Source: Pyropia haitanensis (taxonomy: Eukaryota; Rhodophyta; Bangiophyceae; Bangiales; Bangiaceae). From it: a stretch of DNA of 64,000 bases. Shown here one piece after another: positions 32,499-41,708 of this stretch (position 1 is its first letter; every line of letters starts with the position of its first letter). The notes beneath the pieces were generated by a model. That model made no database searches, had not been told where the DNA came from, and worked only from the letters and a program-made list of their open reading frames with translations. A program made the translations under genes and the position numbers. The stretch spans positions 3,299,590 through 3,363,589 of the forward strand of contig SDUX01000007.1 of assembly GCA_008729055.1 (NCBI GenBank). The letters are read 5' to 3'.

Positions 32499-35078
32499 GG
32501 GGCGGAAGAGGAGGGGGGGCTCTGGGAGTAGGACACTGAGGCGGGGGAACACCACGGAGACGGTCACGTGGGTGGGGGGGGGGGCCGCGGGACGCGCGTG
32601 CCGGCCACCAGCGCGGGGAGGGGGGGGGGCGGGGCGCAGCCACGCGCGCGCGCGCGCCGCCGGCCGGTGGGCGGGGCGCGCCGACAGCGGCCGCGGCGCG
32701 GCGGACGCGCCGGACACCACCAGCGGCGGGGGGTGGCGGGGCGCGGCCGCGGTGCGCCGGCGCGGGCGGGCGGGGGGGGGTGGTGAGCCGTGGCCGCGTG
32801 TGGTGGGCGGCCGCGTGGGAGGGGGGCGCCGCGGGGGGGAGCGGCGCCGCCCAGACGGCACTGGGGCGGATTTGGACGCCGTGGCGGTTTGTGCGCCGAG
32901 CGACGGGGGCGCGCGCTGCGGGTCGCGCCGTCGCCACGGGGGGGCACGGTGGGGGCGGGCCCCCCCTTCCGGCCCGTACCGCGCCGAGTGGGGCGCACAA
33001 ATGAGGGGGGGGGGCCTCTCTCCCCCTGCGGGCCGTGACTTGCAGTGGGGGGGGGGGGCCTCCCTGGCCGCCGCGGCCGGCGCCGCGGTGACCCCGCCGT
33101 TTCAAAAACGGGGCGCCACGGGGTGGGCCCGCCCGCCCCGCCCGGGCCACCTGCAGGTGGTGGCCCCGTCGCGGTGCCGACGAGCAGGGCCGCCTGCCGC
33201 TGACCGATTCGCGCGGCGACACGGCGCACGCCCCCGACGCCGCGACCAAGTCCGCCGGCCATGCAGTGTAAAGCGCGGCGGGGTCCGCGGTCCGGACAGG
33301 GTCTGCCGCGCACCAACAAGCAAACGGGTCGGGCCATCGGTGGCACCGAACAGATGGCCCGAGCGCGCGCGCGGGCGGGGGTGGCGGGCAACGGGTTTTG
33401 CTTGGCGGAGGTTCAAAAAAAGAATAAAGTGGGAGCAGAGAGGGCAGGCGGGTGGGGGGGCCAGTCGCCACGTCCGCGGGCGGGTGGTGGCCACGTCGGG
33501 GTGGGCGGGGCAGGGAGCGCCTCGTGATCCGCCACCACGCAGCACGCTCGAGGGGGGGGCGCCACGCGCAGTACTGCCAAACGCGTGGGACTTGCGCGGG
33601 TCGAATTTACCCGCATATCCGCGCGCGTACTCGCGCGCGGGGACCCGAAGCCCCCCCCCGGTGCGACGCCTCTGGCGTGGCACGGTGTCGCACAGAGGCT
33701 GTCAGCGAACCGCACGACAGTTGCGGTGCGCGCTTTTTTCTCCCTCCCACAGAGAACGCTCTTGGGCATCTACTCGTCCATGTCCATATCATGGGCAGCG
33801 CCTCGACGCACACGCCGTACACAATCTCGTGCGTGATGTGTTGCAACGCCGCACGGACTGTGCGATGACGAGTGCGATTCGCGTTCGTCAGCACCGTGGT
33901 CGGACCCGGTTCGGCGACCGATCAAAGGGAATGAGCGACGGTGTCGGCGAATGCAGTCCCCTTGGAGCTGAGCACTCTTCGCAGGAAGTCGGGCCTGTCG
34001 GACCGATCAACACCCTCATTCCGTCTGGTTTTCCTCTTGGTAGGCATTGCGGCTTGTGCCTGTCAACCCGCAACAGACAAGCCGGAGAATTGACGACAAG
34101 TGCAGCGGGCCGGACCCACACTGCAGGACGGCATTGGGAGGACCCGCCTTGAAATGCTCGATGTGTGTTGGCGAGCCACTGGCGGGTGTCGACGCGCTGT
34201 GCGGGGTGCGCGCGCGTCAACTCGTGCAAACAGCACGGGATCCACTGAAATCGGTGCGCGGCAAGAGCACCCTTCTGGCGCCGGTGGGCAATCAAATTAC
34301 GCCTCATGCGCCCCCAGCTCGTTCACGCGTTTGGCATTACTGCGAGGTGGTGGGGCCAGCGAGCCGTGACGAAACGGGTCTGGGCACTCGCGGGTGCGCC
34401 GGGCATTCTGCGCCGCGCATCCACTTTGGCCCCCATACAGTAGCCCCCGCTTTGTCAGCAGCCACGCGCACGGCACGGAAAATAAATGGCGTCCACACAA
34501 TTATCGCTGTGTAAGTTGCGTGCTTGGAACGGGCGCACCTCACCGCGGAGGTCTGGCCCGCGTATCCATTGGCCTCTGCCGCGGTCGCGTGCGGGACGCG
34601 GCGCGGCACGCACCGTCGGCGACGGGAGCTCTTCGCGACCACAGCCACCTCGCAGAGCCCAATCGCAGAGGCGCCGCTCGGGGGGTTGCGTGGCGCGCCG
34701 GCCCCTGCCGGGCCACGGGCGGCGCCCAGCTCCGGTGCCGTCCAGCCACCGTCGGAGCTCTTCGCGTGTTTTTTCGCAGCCACGAGGCGCGCGCGTCTGC
34801 TCACCCCCACCCCGCCGCCCCGAGGCCCACGGGGTCTCGCGGTGCGCGGCCGCTGCTCAGGTGTGGGGTGGCCGGCGGGCGTGCGCCGCTGCGAGAGTCT
34901 GATGGGCGGGCGCACGCCCAGCCCAGCCCCCGACGCCCCCGCTTGTGGCGAGAGGTGCATGCCCCGGCCGCGGCGCGCCCCCGCCTTGCCGGGCCACCCT
35001 CCCTGTCACCGCCCCGCCCTCCCCCCCGCGCCGCGCATCCGCGTCCCCCCCGCTAGACGACGCCGCCCGCTGTCTCGC
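32499..35078. other. Intergenic region without a supported gene
   Basis: The left part (to about 33.5 kb) is very GC-rich with G runs. The right part (33.6-34.5 kb) is of moderate GC. Open frames on both strands show no domain, and none has a convincing splice structure. I see no RNA gene. Confidence 0.45.
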
Positions 35079-36007
35079 ATGGCCGCCGCGGCGGCCCGGC
35101 CGAGCTGGCCCCCGCCGGCCGCCACTTTGGCTGCCGCCGCCATCCTGGCGGTGCGCCGCCAGGCGGCGCCCCGCCCCGCGAGCGCGTCGGCAGCAGCAGT
35201 GGGGGTAGCCGCGGGAGCAGCGGCGGCGGGGGCGACGGTGGCCGCCTGCCCGGCGACGCTCATCCCCTGCGGCCGGCCGTCCCGCCGGTTGCGGGTGGCA
35301 TGTGGGGCGCCCGCTGGCGGCGCCGCCCCGCGCCTGGGCCGGCCCCCTGGCGCTGCCGGCGGCGGCGCCGCCCCATGCGGATCGGGCGTTTGGGGAACTG
35401 CAAAGAACCCGCGGGCCCCATTTCCGTCGTGTCCCGCGGCCGCGAGTGGTGGACGCGTGTTCCCCACGGACGCCCCCCTACCCATCCTTCGTGTTCCCCA
35501 CGGACGCCCCCCTACCCATCCTTCCGCCGTGCTCGTCGAGCTGGCGATCCCCCCTCCCCTGCCGAGTTTGTACACAGTGGCAGAGCGTGCGCACGTAGTA
35601 GACAGGTATCAAACCCCCCTGGGGCGCGTTGGATCACATGGGATCCAACCCTCCCATACAAGTACTGTGGGGGGTCTGATCACTTTCTACGGTTCGACAA
35701 CTCCTCTCCCTGTTATCAACCCCCCCCCAGGACCTCTGAGTGTGTCTACGCGCACGCCCTTGGGCGCGTCGCGGACGCGTTTCGGCTGGAATGGGAATTT
35801 GAGCTGCAGTGGAAAGCGGCCCGCCGCCGCCGCCGCCGACGGGACGAGACGGCCGTTTCGCCGCCGCTATACGACGATGCGACGGGCGCCGCGACGACGG
35901 CGTGTGGGGGGCTGAGCTGGGAAGAGTACCTCGAACACCGGCGGCTGCAAAGGGGCGTCCGGCGGGGGTTGCTGGCGGAAATTCGCGAGGAATATGAGCA
36001 GCTGTGA
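35079..36007 (+). CDS. Unidentified multi-exon gene with charged C-terminal exon
   Basis: A likely 5' exon starts MAAAAARPSWPPPAATLAAA at 35079 and reads as an Ala-rich, organelle-leader-like or membrane segment. A middle block in another frame (about 35375-35450) reads ADRAFGELQRTRGPHFRRVP. The last exon, 35731-36007, follows the acceptor CCCCCCAG and reads SECVYAHALGRVADAFRLEW, then EFELQWKAARRRRRRRDETA and LSWEEYLEHRRLQRGVRRGL, ending REEYEQL. The charged C-terminus is convincing coding sequence. The internal boundaries are not resolved: two exons or one frame break may separate the first two blocks. The final intron contains a 34-bp duplication and a dispersed repeat. No family is recognised. 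Confidence 0.45.
35457..35524. repeat. Tandem duplication, two copies of a 34-bp unit
   Basis: GTGTTCCCCACGGACGCCCC plus 14 further bases occurs identically at 35457-35490 and 35491-35524, within the presumed last intron of the surrounding gene. Confidence 0.9.
35610..35736. repeat. Dispersed repeat, copy 1 (related to the copy near 51.4 kb)
   Basis: Shared blocks with 51326-51520 are GATCACATG.GATCCAACCC, TGTGGGGGGT..GATCACTT, CGGT.CG, CCTGTTATC and CCAGGACCTC. Its core GGATCACATGGGATCC (35631-35646) is nearly palindromic. The right end provides the splice acceptor and the first six bases of the final exon of the overlapping gene. Confidence 0.65.
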
Positions 36008-37328
36008 GAGGAGGGTGACGGAAAGGGAAGGCGGAGAGAAGGGGTGGGTACGGTGGGGATGGGGGCTGAGGAAGGGGGATGCAAGAGAATCGGGGGCGCA
36101 CGGGGACAAGCGATGCGAATCATGGGCAAGAAGCGTTTGGACGGCAGCGCGTGGATGCATGGCCCTTCTGCTGCCGGGGATGCATCACGACTGCAGTGCA
36201 TGGGTTTTGGGTGTGCAATTCGGCACGGCTCTGTCAGTCCTGTCATCTCCGGGCACAGCCACCAATGTCGACTAACGGCCTTAATTAAATCTTTTTTGAC
36301 CGCCACGTGTGCGACGTGTACCCCCCTGAGTGGTCCGACTATCGCTGTACTAACGGGATAGTCGACAGGGACGGACTTGGGGCCGACACGGGGGCTACCA
36401 ACGGGCTACCTTGCAAAACAGAGCACAGCTTGTCCTCTCCAAATCCCACCAACGTATCGATTGTGGGGTGTTCACATTAGAGGGCTTCGGCATGTCAAAT
36501 GTGGGTCGGTGGCGTGGGTCGGGGACACGTTTATGCCACGTTAAGCCTCCGACCCATTTGACGACCCATAAATGGCTATCCACCCCCCCGTACCCACGTC
36601 AGATACCGGTCCGACTGCGCTTCCCGCGGCGTGCTTCGCGCCACCCCAAAACGTATTTAGATAAAGGGTGCGCGCGCGGCCAGATACTTTCCGACTGACG
36701 GCTGCCACCAGAGCAGCACCGCCGCCGTCTGGACGCCCTCCGCTGAGGGCTGTCCACATGCTGTGGCGCTCCTTTTTTGTACGCCTGCTTCCGAGGCACG
36801 GGCGCGGACCGTCCGCGTTGGCTCTCGCTCTCGGTCCCTGGACCCGCCCTCCCTTCCGCCCCCCACGTGTCTTCGTCACGCGGCCGCTTTGCCCGCTCGC
36901 CGTGCCTGGACGTCGCTTCTCTTGCCTTCCTCCGGGGAACCCGCACAATGCCTATCACCCCGCCCTCCGGTCTCCCTTGCGGCCACAGCGGTCCATCAAA
37001 ACGCGGTATGGGCTGTCCGTTTCAGACGCAGCACACACAGGTGCAGTTGCGCGACCTAAATACGTGCTGAAAACGGCGGTATGCCATAAGTGGCTTTCTT
37101 TCTGTTGGGCCGACCGCGGGAACGCGCGCGACGGCCCGATCGATATTTGAGTACTTGCCGAAGCTCGACGTGGGTACAAGTGTGGGTAGCTCGACGTGGG
37201 TCGCCAACCCACATTTTACCCACATTTGGTACCCACGCCGCACATGCCGAAGCTCTCTAATGGAGCACGATATGCAATGCAACCGCGCATGCCGCTGTCA
37301 AGTGCAAGCGCGCCTGCACTCCCCCATG
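36008..37328. other. Intergenic DNA of moderate GC with inverted-repeat motifs
   Basis: It contains a 7-bp hairpin (GACTATC ... GATAGTC, about 36337-36363) and a longer imperfect inverted repeat listed separately. Many GTGGGT/ACCCAC motifs recur at 36.5 and 37.2 kb. No coding frame was recognised. Confidence 0.5.
37170..37236. repeat. Imperfect inverted repeat flanked by direct GCCGAAGCTC copies
   Basis: GTGGGTACAAGTGTGGGT (37170-37187) pairs with ACCCACATTTGGTACCCAC (37218-37236), with one gap and one mismatch. The 10-mer GCCGAAGCTC occurs just outside both ends (about 37157 and 37246), which recalls a small inverted-repeat element between short direct repeats. Confidence 0.5.
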
Positions 37329-40300
37329 TCACCCTGACGAAGCAGGACCGCCGGCTCCGCTCGCCCCGCCACCAGCCTCCTTCTCTCCTCCCTCCCCTGC
37401 ACTCCCTCCCTCGCCACCCCCCGGCCGGCCAGCACCCTGCCCTGTCGCCCCTGCCGCCCCGCGTGCCTGTCCTGCCGACCCTGCGGCCCTTGCCGCCCTT
37501 GCCGCCCCACCCCCACCTGCCACCCCAGCCCCCCGTGTTGCCCCGGTTCCCGCTGCTGCCCTCCCCCCGCCTCCCCCTCCCCCCCTCCATCCTATGCCCC
37601 TTCCTCGCCTCTCCCGTTCTTGCCGGGCACGCTCCCGCTCCAGCCGCTTCTGTTCCAGCCGTCGGTCAATGATCGCCGTCAGCGCTCTGGCGTTCACCGG
37701 GATGGCCTCCTTCTTCCGCCGCATCTCCGAGACGACGCGGCAGCGGGCGACGACGAGGTAGATCTTTTGCTTGGTCCGCCGCCCGTCGGGCTCGCGCCTG
37801 TAGCCAATGGCCTCCTCAAAGAGGGGGCGGCCAAGGAGCTCAAAGGCCCGCCCAGTGGTGCGCCATTTTTCCACCCGTTTGCGGTCGTCGCCACCGCCAT
37901 AGGCGGCGGCCGCCATAGCCGCCACTGCCGCATTGTGCCGGACGCTCGTGCCGCCGCTGCCGCCACCGACGCCACGGCCACCGCCGGCCGCATCGCTGTA
38001 GCAGCTGATGGAGGCGTTGCCACTGCCGCTGACGCCGACACCGGGTCGGACGCCAAGGCCGACGCCGGGCACGCCTCCCCCCACACCAAGGTCGCCTCTG
38101 TAACCGCTGCCGCCCCTGGGACCGCCACTCCCACCGCCACTGGGACCGCCACTGGGACCGCCACTGCCGGTGCTTCGCCCTCCCCCCGTCGCCGCTGAGC
38201 TTGCGCCACTGCCGCCCCGACGCGCGTCGCGTGGCTTGACCCAGTCCGCCACCGGCCGGCCGTCACGCGCGGAACGGCTTTCGAAGTAGAGCGACACGAC
38301 ATTCTCCCAGTCAGATAGGTCCAAGCTGGGTGGGACGACGGCGCCGCCGCTGCCGCGCCCGCCGCTACCACCCAGACCGCTGGCCGCAAAGCCCGAGTCA
38401 AAGCTCCCACTGCGGCCATGGCTACTGCCACCCCCTCCCCCGCGCCCGCCGCCAGTCGTTGATGTTGCCTGCCCGTCAGATGCGCCCATGCTCGTAGCGC
38501 TGCCAAGTGGCCCGTACCACCCTCCTCCAGAGCCGCTGCCACTGCCGCCGCCACCGACTCCACCACCTCCCCAAGGGGCTGGGGGCGTTGACTGCCGGTC
38601 GCTTGCCAGGCCCACTGGCTGGTTTGCTGACCCCGGATTTCCGCGCGGTGGTGGCAGCAGTGGTCCGGGGCTGCCGCTCGCAGTCCCTCCTACCCCTGGG
38701 GATGCGCGTGCGGACGAGTAGCGGCCGCGCCCTCCGCCTGTCGACAAGAATGGCCCCCCCCCCACCCAGTGGCGGCTGGCTGCTCTCGATGGCGCAGCAC
38801 CCGCACCCAGCGGCGGCAGGGGCGGTAAGGGCATATACGGCAAGCCCGTCGGTGTCGCGGGGGCGTGGGAGGGCGGGCGGCGGGCCTCCCTGCTGGCTGC
38901 TTCCTCGTTTCGGCTGCGTGGCCGCCTTCGCGGCGGTGACGGCGCCCCTGCGACCGCCGGACCGGCCCGTGACGACCACCTCGTGTCGCCGGCGGGGGCG
39001 CCCAGTGCTGGCGGGCAGGGCTCCAGCGGCGCCTCGACGCCTCGCACCCCTATTTCTGGTAGAACGTTGCGGCCGCCCCAGTCGAGGCCGCTTGGCCGCT
39101 GCTGCATCGGTTGGAGAGGGGGTACGGGATGGCCAGGGTACCTAGCCGGCCGATCGGGTACCACCGTCGCGCGATGGTCGTCGCCGCCGCTGCCGCTACG
39201 CATCGTTTGATGGGCGCACACGGGAGGTTGACGAGGATCTCGCGTCGCGTGCCCACCACCGTACACGTCTGGAGCTACCCGCCGGCCGTCGTAACGCTCC
39301 CAGGAGAACGTTGGGGCGTTGGTGAGAAGGCCGGCAGGGAGGCGACCTCTAGCACTGCCCCGGCCGCTGCCGAGGTCTCCCGTGGTTTCTGCGGGCAGCA
39401 ACGCGCTGCCGTCAAAGCTGCGGCTGCGCCCGGTGGCGGCGCCGCTGTCTGCCGCCGCCGCTGCTGCCATTGAAGTGGTCCCTGCCCTCGCCGGCGCCGC
39501 TGCATCCCCATGTGGCCGGTGGCTCCCGTCCGTGCTGTAGGGGCTCGTGAGCGACGCCGGGTTGGGCAATGGCTGCACGTGAGGAAGCAGCGAGTGAAGG
39601 GGTGGCAGGCCGAGCGGTTCACCGCCCCGATGTAACCGCGCATGCCTACGCGGCGCCGGTGGTGCCGGCTGCCGATCCGGCGGTACGGCAAACCGGTACG
39701 GGTCGAGCCGTTCTGTTGGCACCCCCGCCATCGCCCCCGCCGCAACTCTTTGCTGCCCGTAGAGTCCCCTAGCGGCGGGTGTCGCAACACCCTGAGGTGG
39801 CAGACTCGATTGGTCACCTTCCTCCATCCGGTCACGGCGACCATCGGGTACGTGACCCGCGGGCTCGACAGTGCCCGCGAATGGATCCCATACAGGCGTC
39901 CGCGTCCGCGGTGGCGGCCGCCGTGGCGGCTGCGACGGTGGCGGCGCCTCCATGTCGCCGCGGCCGGAACTTTCAGGTGGAGTTCTCATCCGGGTGAGTG
40001 TGTCGCCTGCACCCAGGCCCGCCACTCGAATCGTCGCTCCCGGCGTTGTCGTAATGTACACGTGGCCTCGTACATGGATGTGGTGGGTAACGCGCCCCTC
40101 GTCGGCGGCGTCAGCGACCGTGGCGCCAGGTCTCCCAGGTACATCGCCGGTGCCACCACTGGCGCCACTGCCAACTCCATCACCACCTCCATCACCACCT
40201 CCAGCGGCACCACTGCCGCCGTAATTTCTGTCTATGTTGGCCTGCGAAACCGTCAGCATAGCGGTGCTGATGCTCGGCATCGATACGGTCCGCATGGGGG

Positions 40301-41708
40301 CCGCCGCCGTGGACTCCAAGTCGCCGACAGGACTACCGCCACCCCCGCTTGGCCCACCGCGATCGCGAGCGGGCAACAACGACAGGGGCGGGGGGACGAC
40401 CCAGTGGCGGTCCAGGGGTCGCGGACTGGCCACCACCGCCGCCCCACTCGAGGTCGTATCCGACGCGGCCGGTGCCTTTGCTGCCGCCGCCGCCGGCGCC
40501 ACCTCCTCTACTCTCCCATCCGCCGGCCACGACATTCGCTGTCGCTTGGGCGCCCGCGCCGGCAGTCGCAACTCGCCGCCGGTCGTAGACGGACGGGGGA
40601 GGGACGGCTGCGTCGGAGCCCTTCCCCAGTCGCCGCGGCCGCCGTCCAGTCCCCGAAGCATGGTGCGGAGGGGGGGCAGCGCCAGCGTCAGCGGTGACAC
40701 CCCCGATGTGGGGGTCACGGGAACATCCGATGACAAGAGCGGCGGCAGCGTGCGCCACATGTCCGCCCCGGCGCAGGATGGGGGGTGGGTGCCCGCCGCG
40801 GCGGGGCCGGCGCCAGAGGTAGAGGCGTTACCAGCCGCCGTACCAGCAGCAGAACCGCGGCCGCCGCCGCTGATGAGTGCGTTCCCAGCAAGGGTAGGAA
40901 CTTCTCCCGTCGCTGGTGTGGTGGGTGACGACGCCACGTAGAACGGTACCGGTCCGGGGGTGGCGCCAGCCGCGGCCAGTGCTCCTTGCTCCCCTGCTCG
41001 TTGTTGTGCGGCTATTGGCCGGCGCGGTCCTCTCAAGACCGAGGTGACTCTGCCGGCGGCTCCGACACCGCTGCCGCCGTCACCGCTGCTGGTGCCGCGG
41101 CCGTCGCCGCCGCTGCCTCTCAGACCGGCCACCCCTCGCTCCTGATCTACGGCCCCCGCTTGGTGTGGTGGCGCTGGTAAAGGCAGCGACTGTGGTTGCC
41201 ACAGCTTGTGAGGGAGATGCGGCAGGTTCACGGGTAGCACAGAGCCGATGTATGAAGCCGGTTGACCAGTGCCGCCGCCGCCAGCTGCACCAGGGAAGGG
41301 AAGCGGCCTGTTGGATGGTGGGGAACAGATGGCGGTGTTGCCTGCTGCGGGCGACGGACGCCCAGACGATGCGGCTGCCGCGGCCACCGCCGTCACTGTC
41401 GCGGCTTTGGCACCCTTGGGCGGCCGTGGTGGCCGGCCAGTGGCGTCTCTGCCGACAGCTGGCAGGTGGTCAGACAATCGCCGCGGTGGCGGCGGTGGTG
41501 GCGGCGGCGGTGGTGGTGGTGGAGGCGGCGACGGCACTGGAGGCGGCGGCAGTGGTATCAGCGGCGGCGGCGGCGGCGGCGGCGAATCGTTGGGGGGCGT
41601 TCGCGGAGGCCGCGTCGGCCCCATCCTACCCGTGAAACGAGTCCAGGGTGCCGCCACCGGCTGGTGACGCGACGCGGCCCGTGCGAGCGGTGGTCCCGTC
41701 CCCCTCAC
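37329..41708 (-). CDS. Very long, largely disordered protein with a conserved-looking basic C-terminal block
   Basis: One open frame of 1,459 residues runs without a break. Most of it is predicted disorder: a long proline run near the N-terminus, then Ser/Thr/Pro/Gly-rich sequence with regular Arg, Asp and Tyr, typical of a real protein rather than a compositional shadow. A structured-looking segment lies in the middle (VTHHIHVRGHVYITTTPGAT). Near the C-terminus come SLDLSDWENVVSLYFESRSA and then the block WRTTGRAFELLGRPLFEEAI, GYRREPDGRRTKQKIYLVVA, IIDRRLEQKRLERERARQER (about 37860-37600), followed by a Gly/Ala tail. No domain is recognised. The basic helical end could bind nucleic acid. An upstream exon cannot be excluded, because the frame on the 41.7-42.2 kb side is also protein-like. 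Confidence 0.55.
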   Translation of the reverse strand: MRGTGPPLARAASRHQPVAAPWTRFTGRMGPTRPPRTPPNDSPPPPPPPLIPLPPPPVPSPPPPPPPPPPPPPPPRRLSDHLPAVGRDATGRPPRPPKGAKAATVTAVAAAAASSGRPSPAAGNTAICSPPSNRPLPFPGAAGGGGTGQPASYIGSVLPVNLPHLPHKLWQPQSLPLPAPPHQAGAVDQERGVAGLRGSGGDGRGTSSGDGGSGVGAAGRVTSVLRGPRRPIAAQQRAGEQGALAAAGATPGPVPFYVASSPTTPATGEVPTLAGNALISGGGRGSAAGTAAGNASTSGAGPAAAGTHPPSCAGADMWRTLPPLLSSDVPVTPTSGVSPLTLALPPLRTMLRGLDGGRGDWGRAPTQPSLPRPSTTGGELRLPARAPKRQRMSWPADGRVEEVAPAAAAAKAPAASDTTSSGAAVVASPRPLDRHWVVPPPLSLLPARDRGGPSGGGGSPVGDLESTAAAPMRTVSMPSISTAMLTVSQANIDRNYGGSGAAGGGDGGGDGVGSGASGGTGDVPGRPGATVADAADEGRVTHHIHVRGHVYITTTPGATIRVAGLGAGDTLTRMRTPPESSGRGDMEAPPPSQPPRRPPPRTRTPVWDPFAGTVEPAGHVPDGRRDRMEEGDQSSLPPQGVATPAARGLYGQQRVAAGAMAGVPTERLDPYRFAVPPDRQPAPPAPRRHARLHRGGEPLGLPPLHSLLPHVQPLPNPASLTSPYSTDGSHRPHGDAAAPARAGTTSMAAAAAADSGAATGRSRSFDGSALLPAETTGDLGSGRGSARGRLPAGLLTNAPTFSWERYDGRRVAPDVYGGGHATRDPRQPPVCAHQTMRSGSGGDDHRATVVPDRPARYPGHPVPPLQPMQQRPSGLDWGGRNVLPEIGVRGVEAPLEPCPPALGAPAGDTRWSSRAGPAVAGAPSPPRRRPRSRNEEAASREARRPPSHAPATPTGLPYMPLPPLPPLGAGAAPSRAASRHWVGGGPFLSTGGGRGRYSSARASPGVGGTASGSPGPLLPPPRGNPGSANQPVGLASDRQSTPPAPWGGGGVGGGGSGSGSGGGWYGPLGSATSMGASDGQATSTTGGGRGGGGGSSHGRSGSFDSGFAASGLGGSGGRGSGGAVVPPSLDLSDWENVVSLYFESRSARDGRPVADWVKPRDARRGGSGASSAATGGGRSTGSGGPSGGPSGGGSGGPRGGSGYRGDLGVGGGVPGVGLGVRPGVGVSGSGNASISCYSDAAGGGRGVGGGSGGTSVRHNAAVAAMAAAAYGGGDDRKRVEKWRTTGRAFELLGRPLFEEAIGYRREPDGRRTKQKIYLVVARCRVVSEMRRKKEAIPVNARALTAIIDRRLEQKRLERERARQERERRGRGIGWRGGGGGGGRAAAGTGATRGAGVAGGGGAARAARAAGSAGQARGAAGATGQGAGRPGGGEGGSAGEGGEKEAGGGASGAGGPASSG

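Noticed and set aside
35688..35702. GGTTCGAC resembling a tRNA B box
   Set aside because: No matching A box and no cloverleaf. It belongs to the dispersed repeat, whose other copy has CGGTCCGG here.
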